64,000 bases of DNA from CAWBRT01 sp963819175 (GCA_963819175.1 CAWFVJ010000025.1:183089-247088), one strand, 5' to 3'. Positions 8,492 to 17,230 are shown, counted from the stretch's first letter. The notes: generated by a model not told the origin, from the sequence alone. A program made the numbers and translations.

Positions 8492-9475
8492 TTATTTCGT
8501 CTTCAGCACGTCCGGGTTCACGCACGTCTCAGGTGGTTCGCCGTTCAGGACCTTGATAATGTTGTTCACCGCGATCCTGCCCATGCCGAGCCGGGTTTCG
8601 ATCGTCGATGAGGCGATGTGCGGCACGATGATGACATTATCGAGTTCCGCCAGCCCGGGTTCGATCTGAGGTTCCTTTTCGAAAACATCGAGACCAGCGC
8701 CCCAGATCTGTTTACCCCGCAACGCCTTGACCAACGCCTTCTCGTCGACCACTGGTCCACGACAGGCATTGATCAGGACCGCGGTTTTCTTCATCAGCTT
8801 GAGTTCCTTCTCGCCGATGTAGTGGTGAGTATCCGGCGTCAGCGGCAGGTGCAGGGTGAGGAAATCCGACTCTTTCAAAAGAGTCTCCTTGTCGACGTAG
8901 GTGGCGCCGAATTCTTTTTCGAAATCCATGTTGCGGCGGACGTCGGAGTAGATAATTTTCATATCGAACCCCTTCGCCTTGCGCGCAACATTTGATCCGA
9001 TACGGCCCAACCCGGCGATTCCCAGCGTTTTTCCGTCCACATCGAGACCGATAAAATCCATCGCTGCCCATCCCTTCCACTTGCCTTGGCGAAGGTATTT
9101 GTCAGATTCGACGACTCGCCGCGCGGTGGACAAAAGCAGGGCCCAGGTATGAGTTGCAGTGGCATTGTCGAGCACGCCCGGCGTATTGGTCAGGATCACG
9201 CCGCGCTTGGTGGCAGCAGCCAGATCGAAGTTGTTGAAGCCGACCGCGTAGTTGGCAACAATTTTCAACTGCGGTCCCGCGGCGTCCAGCAGATCGCCGT
9301 CGACCGTGTCGGTCACCAGCGTCAACAGGGCGTCGCGGCCTTTGACCTTGGCTTGCAGCTCCGCCTTGGGCAGGGCACGATCCTCATAGTTAACCTCGAC
9401 ATCAAAATGCTTTGCCAGCTCGTCGATGTTCGCTTGAGGTATCAGTCTAGTTACGAACACACTTCGTTTCTTCAT
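8492..9475 (-). CDS. D-2-hydroxyacid dehydrogenase (glyoxylate/hydroxypyruvate reductase type)
   Basis: This is a 327-aa NAD(P)-dependent enzyme. The cofactor motif GLGRIGSNVARKAKGF is near residue 150. The catalytic set is visible as Arg in NACRGPVVDE, Glu in DVFEKEPQ and His in VPHIASST. Length and sequence fit the GyaR/GhrB group, which reduces glyoxylate or hydroxypyruvate to glycolate or D-glycerate. Upstream in the same direction lie garR, a GlcG-like gene and kdgT, so a role in glyoxylate/tartronate/glycerate metabolism is likely. Exact substrate preference cannot be read from the sequence. Confidence 0.85.
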   Translation of the reverse strand: MKKRSVFVTRLIPQANIDELAKHFDVEVNYEDRALPKAELQAKVKGRDALLTLVTDTVDGDLLDAAGPQLKIVANYAVGFNNFDLAAATKRGVILTNTPGVLDNATATHTWALLLSTARRVVESDKYLRQGKWKGWAAMDFIGLDVDGKTLGIAGLGRIGSNVARKAKGFDMKIIYSDVRRNMDFEKEFGATYVDKETLLKESDFLTLHLPLTPDTHHYIGEKELKLMKKTAVLINACRGPVVDEKALVKALRGKQIWGAGLDVFEKEPQIEPGLAELDNVIIVPHIASSTIETRLGMGRIAVNNIIKVLNGEPPETCVNPDVLKTK

Positions 9476-9540
9476 TTCATCTTTCCGATGCTGCTCGTCT
9501 TTCCGAGCATTCTAAATGCGCTTTTCGGACTTGCCTCCAG

Positions 9541-10434
9541 CTACGATTGCCGTTTGACTTCGATCTGGGCAAGCTTCTCGTAGAAGCGCACGATAGCGCC
9601 GTGGTCGCTGTCGCCCATGCCGTCCACTTTCAGCGCCTGCATGATCTCCATGACGGCGGCCGAGAGCGGCAGTGGGACGCCGACTCCGTGGCCGGTATCC
9701 AGAACGTTGCCCATGTCCTTGATGTGCAGGTTGATGCGGAACCCGGGATTGAACTTGCGATCCATCATCAGCGGCGCCTTCGCGTTCAGCACCGTGCTGC
9801 CCGCGAGCCCACCCTTGATCGCTTCGTACACCAGGTTCGGGTCCACGCCAGCCTTGGTAGCCAGCACCATCGCCTCCGAGACCGCCGCGATGTTGATGGC
9901 GACGATGATCTGGTTCGCCAGCTTGGTAACGTTGCCGGCTCCGAGCGCGCCCGTCAGGACGGCGGACGCCCCCATGCACTTGAACACGGGAAGCATGGTG
10001 TCGAAATCCGCCTTTTCGCCACCGACCATGATTGAAAGTGTTCCGTCAATTGCCTTCGGTTCGCCACCGCTGACCGGGGCGTCGAGCATGCGGATGCCTT
10101 TCTTCTTCAATTCCGCACCCACTTCGCGCGCCACCAGCGGAGCGATCGAGCTCATGTCAACCACCAGCGAGCCGGACTTTGCGCCTTCGATGACGCCGTT
10201 CTTGCCCAGCACCACTTCCTTCACCTGGGGAGAATTGGGCAGCATGGTGATGATGACATCGGTTTTGGAGGCCACATCGCTGGGCGAGGTGCCGGCTTCC
10301 GCGCCAGCCTTCTTGACCTCTTCGACGGCTGCCGGAACGATATCGTAAACGACCAGTTTGTAACCGGCCTTAAGCAGATTCTTGCTCATGGGTTTCCCCA
10401 TGATTCCCAAGCCAACAAATCCTATTTTGTTCAT
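9541..10434 (-). CDS. garR: 2-hydroxy-3-oxopropionate (tartronate semialdehyde) reductase
   Basis: This 297-aa beta-hydroxyacid dehydrogenase has the N-terminal Rossmann motif GFVGLGIMGKPM, the substrate-binding signature DAPVSGGEPKA and the catalytic Lys in GNVTKLANQ. These are classic for GarR/GlxR enzymes, which reduce tartronate semialdehyde to D-glycerate with NAD(P)H. The start is ATG 10434, with AGGAAAAAAG just upstream; the longer reading from 10458 would include this ribosome-binding site. It lies 65 bases upstream of the hydroxyacid dehydrogenase gene and is probably in the same operon. Confidence 0.9.
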   Translation of the reverse strand: MNKIGFVGLGIMGKPMSKNLLKAGYKLVVYDIVPAAVEEVKKAGAEAGTSPSDVASKTDVIITMLPNSPQVKEVVLGKNGVIEGAKSGSLVVDMSSIAPLVAREVGAELKKKGIRMLDAPVSGGEPKAIDGTLSIMVGGEKADFDTMLPVFKCMGASAVLTGALGAGNVTKLANQIIVAINIAAVSEAMVLATKAGVDPNLVYEAIKGGLAGSTVLNAKAPLMMDRKFNPGFRINLHIKDMGNVLDTGHGVGVPLPLSAAVMEIMQALKVDGMGDSDHGAIVRFYEKLAQIEVKRQS

Positions 10435-10527
10435 TTTCTTTTTTCCTGAGAAATTCAAAGGTTTGTGGAAGCTAAATCCAGAGTTGTGTCAGAGCATGTT
10501 CACGGGTCGCCCTGCCGGAGAGCGGGT

Positions 10528-10944
10528 CTACACTTTTCCGGCTTTCACCAGTTCTGCCATGGCTTCCGTGATGGACTGGTCCTCGCTGGCCGCAAGGCCG
10601 CTTACTCCCACGGCACCCAGAACGTTGCCGGCAGCGTTCTTTAGAAGGTTGCCGCCGGGAAGCGCCGAGAGCATATCGTCGCCAAAAAAGCCGGCCTCGA
10701 TCTGTTCCTTGTGGAGCCGTGCCAGGAATGCGTCAGTGGATACACCCATGCGGACAGCAGTGTACGCCTTGCGGCGCGAGATTTCGATGCTTCGCACCGG
10801 CGCTCCATTCATGCGGGCGAAAGCGACCTGGAATCCATACTTGTCGCACACCGAAACGCAAATAGGACGGCCAAAGTCCTTGGTTGCTTTTTCCATGGCC
10901 TGAGCAAGGATCTTCTGCGCAGATTCCAAACTCACCATTTCCAT
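10528..10944 (-). CDS. GlcG/HbpS family protein
   Basis: This 138-aa protein is of the heme-degrading/GlcG-like family. The core reads RPICVSVCDKYGFQVAFARM, then RKAYTAVRMG and LLKNAAGNVLGAVGVSG. GlcG-type proteins commonly sit in glycolate, glyoxylate and diol catabolic operons, where their biochemical role is unclear; HbpS homologues bind heme. Here it lies between garR and kdgT, in keeping with sugar-acid or glyoxylate use. Confidence 0.8.
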   Translation of the reverse strand: MEMVSLESAQKILAQAMEKATKDFGRPICVSVCDKYGFQVAFARMNGAPVRSIEISRRKAYTAVRMGVSTDAFLARLHKEQIEAGFFGDDMLSALPGGNLLKNAAGNVLGAVGVSGLAASEDQSITEAMAELVKAGKV

Positions 10945-11044
10945 AGTTCTTCTTCTTTCTATAGTTGATTGCAGTTCACGCTTACATTATTGTACGACTT
11001 CTTTTCGTACTCTCCAATGAGCACCGCTTTGGGTTGGGTGTTGG

Positions 11045-12007
11045 CTACTTCCCGGCGGCGGCGGCCGCCGCACTAGCCTCTCTGCGCTGCACCTTCTTGT
11101 ACATCCACGAGGTCAGCAGCGGCGTTAGGATGGCGGTGACGATGACTGAAGCGGTCACCTGAAAAGTGGCGGCTTCTGCAATCGGCAAAAATGATTTATC
11201 GGCCATGGCAACCGCGTTCGGAACCACCGCCGAATTGCCCGCGGTGCTCGAGGCGGCAGCCCCGGCGATGCCGCTTCCGCCCAGCAGTTTATCGGCAGCA
11301 ACACAGACGATGCCGGTGATGACAAACACCGCAACTCCCAGCACGATTCCGGGAAGCCCAGCTTTCAACCCATTCTTGATGTTGAGCGTCTGGCCTAGAG
11401 TAAAGGCCATGAAAGGGACGATAATCGGCTCATGCGAGCCAAAGAACTGCCGCAGGTCGTCATCCAGGTTGCCAAGAATGGCGCCGGCCAGGATGGGGGC
11501 GACCACGGAAAGCATGGTCAGCCACGGAATCACCGCCAAGCCGGTGCCGACGAAAATGATCATCGTCAGGAACGGTCCGGTCTCGATGCTCTGCAGGACG
11601 TAGGTGCCCGCGTCTTCCTTGGTTCCCATGATGCTGGTCAGGGCCAGGAACATGCCTCCATTGGTATCGCTCATGGCCACCATCACGGCCAGGAAGCTCA
11701 GGCCCATAATGCTCCCGCCAAGCAGCTTGGCCACCATCACCGCGAGCAGCGTGGCCGTGCCGACCTTGGCGACCATGATGCCGAGGCCCCGGATGAGCAT
11801 CTTCGGCGCGGCTCTTACGGTCATCTTGGTGCCGACCGTAAACAGGTACATGCCAAGAACTGTCGGATATCCCACACCGGTCAGGGCTTGGGTGAATCCA
11901 CCAATTTTGAGCAGATTGGGGAAGAATGTATTAATCACCATACCGATGAACAGCGGAACCACCATCATTCCGCCTGGTACACGGTTTATGGCTTTGTAGA
12001 TTTTCAT
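11045..12007 (-). CDS. kdgT: 2-keto-3-deoxygluconate permease
   Basis: This 320-aa, strongly hydrophobic protein has about ten membrane segments. It opens IYKAINRVPGGMMVVPLFIG, the typical start of KdgT proton symporters for 2-keto-3-deoxygluconate from pectin or alginate breakdown. The interior motif DTNGGMFLALTSIMGT also fits. It heads the minus-strand cluster kdgT, glcG-like, garR, hydroxyacid dehydrogenase, supplying substrate for the reductases behind it. A CRP-type palindrome lies about 190 bases upstream. Confidence 0.85.
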   Translation of the reverse strand: MKIYKAINRVPGGMMVVPLFIGMVINTFFPNLLKIGGFTQALTGVGYPTVLGMYLFTVGTKMTVRAAPKMLIRGLGIMVAKVGTATLLAVMVAKLLGGSIMGLSFLAVMVAMSDTNGGMFLALTSIMGTKEDAGTYVLQSIETGPFLTMIIFVGTGLAVIPWLTMLSVVAPILAGAILGNLDDDLRQFFGSHEPIIVPFMAFTLGQTLNIKNGLKAGLPGIVLGVAVFVITGIVCVAADKLLGGSGIAGAAASSTAGNSAVVPNAVAMADKSFLPIAEAATFQVTASVIVTAILTPLLTSWMYKKVQRREASAAAAAAGK

Positions 12008-12188
12008 GATGCTTACTCCCTATGTGTTTCGATTAGCAGCCAAGTCACCCCGTGAACACGCAAAGCTCCAACCATGGCGTGCCGACCGCGTTGGCCGTTC
12101 CCGTTCGAACATTTGCCGTTTCATAAGGATGGGTTCCAAGGGTATCAGGGAGGATAGCGAAGATGGGGGGGCGGGTCGAGATTTTAAA

Positions 12189-12215
12189 TCACACTTTGAT
12201 GTGACACATATCACA
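12189..12215. promoter_or_regulatory. CRP-type palindrome upstream of kdgT
   Basis: TGTGACACATATCACA (12200-12215) is an exact TGTGA-N6-TCACA site. It overlaps an inverted-order partner, TCACA-N6-TGTGA (12189-12204). It lies between divergent kdgT and the zinc-ribbon gene, so it could serve either. CRP/FNR-family control of sugar-acid transport is established elsewhere; use here is inferred. Confidence 0.6.
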
Positions 12216-12341
12216 CTAAAGCCGAGCAAAGCCGTCCAGAGCGTGTAGTTCCGGATAACCAAATCCCCCCTTCCCGCATTCCAATGTACGACGCGCATTG
12301 GCCCTGGTATGGGCGTTGAGTGTCAGCAAAGGAAGCGCATC

Positions 12342-12824
12342 ATGCTTTGTGCATCTTGTGGCGCTCAGATCGCCGAAAATGCCGCTTTTTGTCCTACGTG
12401 CGGAAAGGCAGTGGGACGTACCTCGCCAAGCGTTGCCGCCCCGCCGACAACCGGCGGTGGCCTCTCCGATAACGTAGCCGGCATGCTCGCCTACTTCACC
12501 ATTATTCCGGCAATTGTGCTGCTGTTGATTGAGCCCTATAGCAAGCGGCGCTTCGTGCGCTATCACGCGTTCCAGAGTCTTTTCTTTGCTATCGCGTGCA
12601 TGGTGGCGTCGTTCGCATTGAGGATTGTTGCCCTGATGCCGGTGGTGAGATGGACGACCCTGATGCTCTGGCCCCTGCTGTGGCTGGCCGAGCTCGCGAT
12701 ATGGGTGATCTGCGTGCTGAAGGCCTATCGGGGACAGATGTTCAAACTGCCCTTCATCGGGAACCTCGCCGAGCAGCAGGCATTCACGGTGCCGGACGAC
12801 ACAAACCAGGCAAAGGCCGCCTGA
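12342..12824 (+). CDS. zinc-ribbon membrane protein (DUF4870-like)
   Basis: This 160-aa protein begins with a CxxC...CxxC zinc ribbon (MLCASCG, AFCPTCG, residues 1-24). A Pro/Gly linker and three or four membrane helices follow (LAYFTIIPAIVLLLIEP onward), with the RRFVRYHAFQSLF motif typical of DUF4870-type small membrane proteins. Its function is not known. The ATG at 12342 is preferred over 12309 because AAAGGAAG precedes it. It is transcribed away from kdgT and followed by a hairpin. Confidence 0.75.
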   Translation: MLCASCGAQIAENAAFCPTCGKAVGRTSPSVAAPPTTGGGLSDNVAGMLAYFTIIPAIVLLLIEPYSKRRFVRYHAFQSLFFAIACMVASFALRIVALMPVVRWTTLMLWPLLWLAELAIWVICVLKAYRGQMFKLPFIGNLAEQQAFTVPDDTNQAKAA

Positions 12825-12862
12825 ACGGCCGCACGCGAGCGAGCTCTCGAAAGACACAAATT

Positions 12863-12894
12863 GCCCCATTTGCACAGTGCGAATGGGGCATTTC
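12863..12894 (+). terminator. hairpin terminator after the zinc-ribbon gene
   Basis: Arms GCCCCATTTGCAC and GTGCGAATGGGGC, with a single-base loop and one mismatch, are followed by ATTTCT. It sits 39 bases past the stop at 12824. Confidence 0.6.
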
Positions 12895-13025
12895 TACGTC
12901 CGATAACGATTTCGTGTCCGATAATGAGCGGCGGTTACCTGGTATAGAACTAAAGTGTCACAATTGGGGCAAAAGGCGCTTTTCATCCTGTGCCGCCCCA
13001 ACCTTAATTGGGGGGTCGTAACCGA

Positions 13026-14360
13026 CTACCCGCGTGCGTGGGAGAGGTGCAGTTCGGCAACCTCCAGGATCGCACCCTTCGCGGCTTTGATGATCTCGTC
13101 AAGGTCGTCATCCGTCATAGGGGTCGAAAGCGCCATCAATCCCGAGCGTGCAGCCATGATGCCCCGGTTCAGAAGACTGCGATGGAAAGTGCCCATCATT
13201 TGCCCTTCTTCTTTCGTCTGAAAAGCCGAACGATAGTCGCGTAAGGGGCGATCCGTGAAATGCACTTTCAGCAGCGAACCTGCGCCAACCACCTGCCCCG
13301 GCACACCGAAGCCACGAAATGCCTCGCCTATTCCGCTTCGAACTTGATGGCCCATGACATCAAGCCTCTTAAAGGCCGCCCGGTCCAGATTTTGCATACA
13401 AGCAAGCCCGGCCCGCATGGTCACCGGATTGCCACAGAAGGTTCCTTCCACGGGAATTGCCGGCTTCCCATGGGTCGCGTCAAATAGCGCCATCATGTTG
13501 TTAGGCCCGCCGACCGCACCAACCGGGAAGCCGCCACCGATGATTTTGCCGAGTGTAGTCAGGTCTGGCTTTATATCCCAAATCGCCTGGGCCCCGTAGT
13601 ATCCAAGTCGAAAGCTGATCACCTCGTCAAAAATCAACACTGCGCCTATCTCGGTCGTTACGCGGCGAACCATCCGCAGATAATCCTGATCGGCAGGCAT
13701 GAGGCCTGTGCGATTCGGCATCGGGTCCATGAGCACGGCCGCAAGCTCGGCACCGTGCTCTCTGATCAGCTCTTCAGCTCTTTGACAGTCATTGAAGGGG
13801 ATGGAAACGACGTCATGCAGCACGGTTGCGGGCGTGCCGCGTGCATATGGCAGCGAGGCGGGCGGTTCCCCCCAGGTTTGGGGAGTGGAGTCCAGGCTCA
13901 CCTCAGCGTAGTCATAGGAGCCATGATAAGCCCCTTCGACCTTGGCGACCTTATGCCGACCGGTAAAAGCGCGTGCCGCCTTGAGGGCTGCCATCACGGC
14001 CTCTGTGCCGGAGTTATAAAAAACTACTTTATCGATCGATGCCACCCGCTCGCAGAGCAGTTCTGCAAGTTCCACTTCCGATTCCGTGGGCAATCCAAAG
14101 GCTGAGCCCGCGCTCACCTGCTCGATCACGGCACGGACAACTTCAGGGTGGGCATAACCATGGATGAGAGAAGTGAAGTTATTAATGCAGTCGATCCGCT
14201 GCACATTATCTTTGTCCCAAATACGGCAGCCGAAGCCCCGAACCGCATAAATGGGGTAGGGGTCCATGTAAACGATGCTGCGTGTGTTTCCTCCGGGCAA
14301 ACTACGTTTTGCACGCTCATAGAGAGCCTTTGAGAGGGACTGTACGTCTGGGTAGGTCAT
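13026..14360 (-). CDS. class III aminotransferase, glutamate-1-semialdehyde aminomutase-like
   Basis: This 444-aa PLP enzyme has YNSGTEAVMAALKAARAFTG for phosphate binding, IFDEVISFR for the PLP-ring Asp, and LGKIIGGGFPVGAVGG with the Schiff-base Lys. The closest pattern is HemL, but similar proteins act as transaminases in secondary or amino-acid metabolism, and no tetrapyrrole gene is nearby. A true heme role is therefore not assumed. The ATG at 14360, with GAGG upstream, is favoured over a TTG two codons earlier. It stands as a single transcription unit. Confidence 0.75.
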   Translation of the reverse strand: MTYPDVQSLSKALYERAKRSLPGGNTRSIVYMDPYPIYAVRGFGCRIWDKDNVQRIDCINNFTSLIHGYAHPEVVRAVIEQVSAGSAFGLPTESEVELAELLCERVASIDKVVFYNSGTEAVMAALKAARAFTGRHKVAKVEGAYHGSYDYAEVSLDSTPQTWGEPPASLPYARGTPATVLHDVVSIPFNDCQRAEELIREHGAELAAVLMDPMPNRTGLMPADQDYLRMVRRVTTEIGAVLIFDEVISFRLGYYGAQAIWDIKPDLTTLGKIIGGGFPVGAVGGPNNMMALFDATHGKPAIPVEGTFCGNPVTMRAGLACMQNLDRAAFKRLDVMGHQVRSGIGEAFRGFGVPGQVVGAGSLLKVHFTDRPLRDYRSAFQTKEEGQMMGTFHRSLLNRGIMAARSGLMALSTPMTDDDLDEIIKAAKGAILEVAELHLSHARG

Positions 14361-14480
14361 GGTCAACCTCGCTTTCGCAATTGTTATGCGTTGAGCCAGC
14401 CAAAGCCCGTTTTGGATTTTCGGTGTGAGTCTGGAAACGGTAAGTATTCTATCTCAAAGCGAAGTTGGCTTGGCGGGTGG

Positions 14481-14511
14481 CCCATTCAAGCCTTCGGTTG
14501 GCTTGAGTGGG
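14481..14511. repeat. covarying hairpin element 1
   Basis: CCCATTCAAGCC, a seven-base loop and GGCTTGAGTGGG form a 12-bp stem with one G-T pair. It is the first member of the hairpin family described under findings. A weaker CCCCA...TGGGG pair follows at about 14535-14560. Confidence 0.7.
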
Positions 14512-14601
14512 GCGGTTTGTCGGGACATCAACGACCCCAAAATGGCGTCGAATCGCACACTTGAATGGGGCATCCGGCACCAGTTCCATCCGCGCTTCCA
14601 T

Positions 14602-14631
14602 CCCACATTTGCCAACAGCGGCAAATGTGGG
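14602..14631. repeat. covarying hairpin element 2
   Basis: CCCACATTTGCC and GGCAAATGTGGG form a perfect 12-bp stem around AACAGC. GGGCCACC follows, as in other copies. Confidence 0.85.
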
Positions 14632-14994
14632 CCACCAAATCAATGTGGGGCAGTGGAAAACACAAGATCCCTCCGCTGCGGTCGGGATGACGGACGTGCT
14701 GTGCTATTGCTTCGCTTTCTTCTGACGCTCTTTTAGCGCGGCGCGATCTTGTTTCGCCTGCGCCGCCTCCGCCGAGCCAGCCTTTAGCTGTTTGTTGCCG
14801 TACTTGGCGTTGTACTGGGCAGTGTCCCTTTTGACCTGCTGCTGTTGCGCCTGCTTAGCGGCTTTCTGCGCCGGTTTATTCTTGTCGTCGGCACCCTGCA
14901 AGAGCGATGCCCCAAGGATCAGCGCGGTCATCAGCACGGTGGATATGATTTTAGTTTTGTTCATCTTCCCTCCCCACGTTACAACATTACTTTG
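14632..14994. repeat. about 360-bp direct repeat, copy 1
   Basis: Nearly identical to 16641-17001 in the same orientation. It spans a CACAAGATCCCTCCGCTGCGG tag (14661 onward) and the whole 86-aa gene with its ribosome-binding site. The copies diverge after CCCACGTTACA. Confidence 0.9.
14704..14964 (-). CDS. small secreted Lys/Ala/Gln-rich protein, copy 1
   Basis: This 86-aa protein has a signal peptide (MNKTKIISTVLMTALILG, Ala-rich cleavage region near 25). Its basic, helical mature part is rich in Lys, Ala and Gln (AAKQAQQQQVKRDTAQYNAK). The start at 14964 has GGGAGGGAAG directly upstream; longer in-frame readings have none. A second copy lies at 16712-16972 and differs at one visible residue (GASLL versus GSSLL). 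I do not recognise the family. Confidence 0.7.
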   Translation of the reverse strand: MNKTKIISTVLMTALILGASLLQGADDKNKPAQKAAKQAQQQQVKRDTAQYNAKYGNKQLKAGSAEAAQAKQDRAALKERQKKAKQ

Positions 14995-14996
14995 AT

Positions 14997-15027
14997 CCCA
15001 CATTAGCCAACGGCGGGCAAATGTGGG
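14997..15027. repeat. covarying hairpin element 3
   Basis: CCCACATTAGCC / GGCAAATGTGGG around an AACGGCG core; one mismatch. It lies between the 86-aa gene and the methyltransferase remnant. Confidence 0.8.
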
Positions 15028-15044
15028 CCACCAGATCAATTGCT

Positions 15045-16549
15045 CTACACCAGTTTTTGGGCGATGTGCTCGTCGAGAATCTCGCGCACGGTTAGCGGGA
15101 TGATGATGGCGTGCTGGCGGCGGAAGAAGCCGTCGATTTCCGTCAGCGCGTCTCCGGAGAAGTCGAAGGCGACGAAGAAGCCTTTCTTGCGTTTGGCCCG
15201 GATCATGGCGGCTTCAAACTGGTCGATGTCCGGGCGGCCGACCTTGTCCTTCTGCTTGACCTGGATGGGATACCAGTCGTCCATGAAGTCGAGTTCCCCG
15301 GCGGCCTTGCCGCTGGCGGTGGGTTCGGTGCCGACGGGGTAAATGCGGCCGTCGATGCCCATGTCGCCGACCTGGGCCTTGTTGGGGATGCCGCCGAGGG
15401 CGATGACGGCCCAGTTCTCGAACTCGAAGGGCGGGATCGCCGCGAAGCTGCTTTTCGCGTCCACGGCAGGTCGCGGACGACGAAGCCGCGGCCGATCGGC
15501 CCAGAGCTTCTCGTCTTCGCGCAGGTGGCAGACGTCGCGCAGCCGCTTGGCCATGACGCGGCAGGCGGTGGGGGAGATGTCGATGCCGATCCACTGGCGG
15601 CTCAGGTTCTGGGCGGCGACGAGGGCGGTGCCGCAGCCGCAGAAGGCGTCGAGGACGATGTCGTTGGGGTTGCTGCGATGCTTGATGATCCGTTCGAGAA
15701 GAGGCAGCGGCTTTTGCGTCGGATAGCCGAGGCGATTCCTGCAGCTTGACTATTGATCGGCGGAATGTCGTCCCAAATGATTCTGAAGCAGAGCGCCGGG
15801 CGATTCGTCGAGATACCTCTTCAGCCGCAGGCGACCGCCAGCTTTCGCGGGGTAATGTAACCGGCCTTCATTATCATACTGTTCCATCCGCTCTCGGTCA
15901 CACGTCCAACCGTTCGGATGTGGCTCGTAGATTATTCCGTTCTTCGCCTTGAACGAATAATGCAGATTCGGACGACTCGGATGGATTCCGCAGCGGTAAC
16001 CGACTGCCACCTACGTCCATCGTCGTCCCGGTAATTGAAGCGTTGCTCCACATATTCTGGCTCGAACGGTCCGTAAACCGGGTTCCATGTGAATTCGTCA
16101 GACGCCGACGTAGAAGAAGATGCTATCGGTAATGGTTCCGAACCGTCTTCCCGCATTGTCCGTGAGCGTGAGTCCGTTTCCAGACGATCTCGTTCTGGAA
16201 ATTGTTCTCGCCGAAAATCTGGTCGAGCATGACCTTGACGTAGTGGCAGGCGTGCCAGTCGCAGTGGTAGTAGAAGCTGCCGGTCTTCTTGAGGACGCGG
16301 GCGAGTTCGACGCAGCGGGGGCGCATGAAGTCGATGTAGGCCTGGGTGGAGTCGTGGCGGTCCTCGAAGGCGCGTTTCTCCTTGGTCTCGCCCCAGAAGA
16401 CCTCGTAGTTGCGGTTGGAGTTGAAGGGCGGGTCGATGTAGATCAGGTCCACGCAGGCGTCGGGCAGCTTGCGTGAGCTGTTCGAGGTTGTCGCCGCAGT
16501 AGATGACGCGGGTGTCCAGCAGACGGGAGGGTTTGGCCGCGTAACTCAT
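15045..16549 (-). pseudogene. adenine-specific DNA methyltransferase, multiple frameshifts
   Basis: The pieces lie in order in different frames of one strand. They are an N-terminus with RVIYCGDNLEQL, the catalytic DLIYIDPPFNSNRNYEVFWG (the N6/N4 methylase DPPF motif) and a target-recognition stretch (DEFTWNPVYGPFEPEYVEQR). A stretch GRLHYPAKAGGRLRLKRYLD follows, then the SAM-binding end LGYPTQKPLPLLERIIK and DAFCGCGTA. The last piece runs into a restriction-endonuclease-like tail (FENWAVIALGGIPNKAQVGD) that ends at 15045. At least five indels separate them (near 16470, 16125, 15985, 15773 and 15743). A whole gene would be a self-contained site-specific methyltransferase of about 500 aa. It is flanked by two copies of the 86-aa gene. 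Confidence 0.85.
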
Positions 16550-16609
16550 TTTGAGTGGTCATTATGCGGTAAAAGGATGGGTTGTGCAATTCTCGATTTG
16601 GGGGGAAGG

Positions 16610-16639
16610 CCCACATCTGCTAACTGCGGCAGATGTGGG
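16610..16639. repeat. covarying hairpin element 4
   Basis: CCCACATCTGC and GCAGATGTGGG form a perfect 11-bp stem around TAACTGCG, just upstream of the methyltransferase remnant. Confidence 0.85.
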
Positions 16640-16640
16640 G

Positions 16641-17001
16641 CACCAAATCAATGTGGGGCGCTGGAAAACACAAGATCCCTCCGCTGCGGTCGGGATGACG
16701 GACGTGCTGTGCTATTGCTTCGCTTTCTTCTGACGCTCCTTTAGCGCGGCGCGATCTTGTTTTGCCTGCGCCGCCTCCGCCGAGCCAGCCTTTAGCTGTT
16801 TGTTGCCGTACTTGGCGTTGTACTGGGCAGTGTCCCTTTTGACCTGCTGCTGTTGCGCCTGCTTAGCGGCTTTCTGCGCCGGTTTATTTTTGTCGTCGGC
16901 ACCCTGCAAGAGCGATGACCCAAGGATCAGCGCGGTCATCAGCACGGTGGATATGATTTTAGTTTTGTTCATCTTCCCTCCCCACGTTACACATTACTTC
17001 A
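16641..17001. repeat. about 360-bp direct repeat, copy 2
   Basis: Second copy of 14632-14994, 2.0 kb away in the same orientation. It includes the CACAAGATCC tag at about 16668 and the whole 86-aa gene. Confidence 0.9.
16712..16972 (-). CDS. small secreted Lys/Ala/Gln-rich protein, copy 2
   Basis: A near-identical duplicate of the gene at 14704-14964. It has the same signal peptide, basic Gln/Ala-rich mature part, ribosome-binding site and C-terminal ERQKKAKQ. The few nucleotide differences include one Ala-to-Ser change at the end of the signal peptide. The duplicate lies just beyond the start of the methyltransferase remnant. Confidence 0.7.
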   Translation of the reverse strand: MNKTKIISTVLMTALILGSSLLQGADDKNKPAQKAAKQAQQQQVKRDTAQYNAKYGNKQLKAGSAEAAQAKQDRAALKERQKKAKQ

Positions 17002-17022
17002 CTTCCATCACCCCAAGAGCAG

Positions 17023-17044
17023 TTTGCCAACGGCGGGCAAATGT
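17023..17044. repeat. covarying hairpin element 5 (truncated left arm)
   Basis: TTTGCC-AACGGCG-GGCAAA core with a GTGGGCCACC right flank. The matching outer left arm is missing. A CACAAGATCC tag follows at 17078. Confidence 0.6.
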
Positions 17045-17136
17045 GGGCCACCAAATACAAGGTGAGCCACCGGGAAACACAAGATCCCTCCGCTTCGGTC
17101 GGGATGACGGCTATGTGGGCCACCAGATCACACCAC

Positions 17137-17197
17137 GTAACTCATTTTGAGTGGTCATTATGCGGCAAATGAATGGGTTGTGCAATTCTCGAATTAG
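17137..17197 (-). repeat. duplicate of the methyltransferase promoter and first codons
   Basis: About 60 bases repeat 16540-16600 with few changes, including the ATG-AGT-TAC start of the methyltransferase. Here the frame then meets GTG GTG TGA. It marks a second, deleted copy of the gene start. Confidence 0.8.
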
Positions 17198-17230
17198 AGG
17201 GCACCCGGCACTCGAAACGGAAGGAAACTA

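Noticed and set aside
8111..8556. short plus-strand frames in the 8.1-8.6 kb spacer
   Set aside because: They lie in a dispersed repeat and in the terminator and end of the hydroxyacid dehydrogenase gene, with no domain.
15111..15749. 212-codon plus-strand frame over the methyltransferase remnant
   Set aside because: It is Gly/Ala/Val-rich antisense of the methyltransferase tail, with no known domain.
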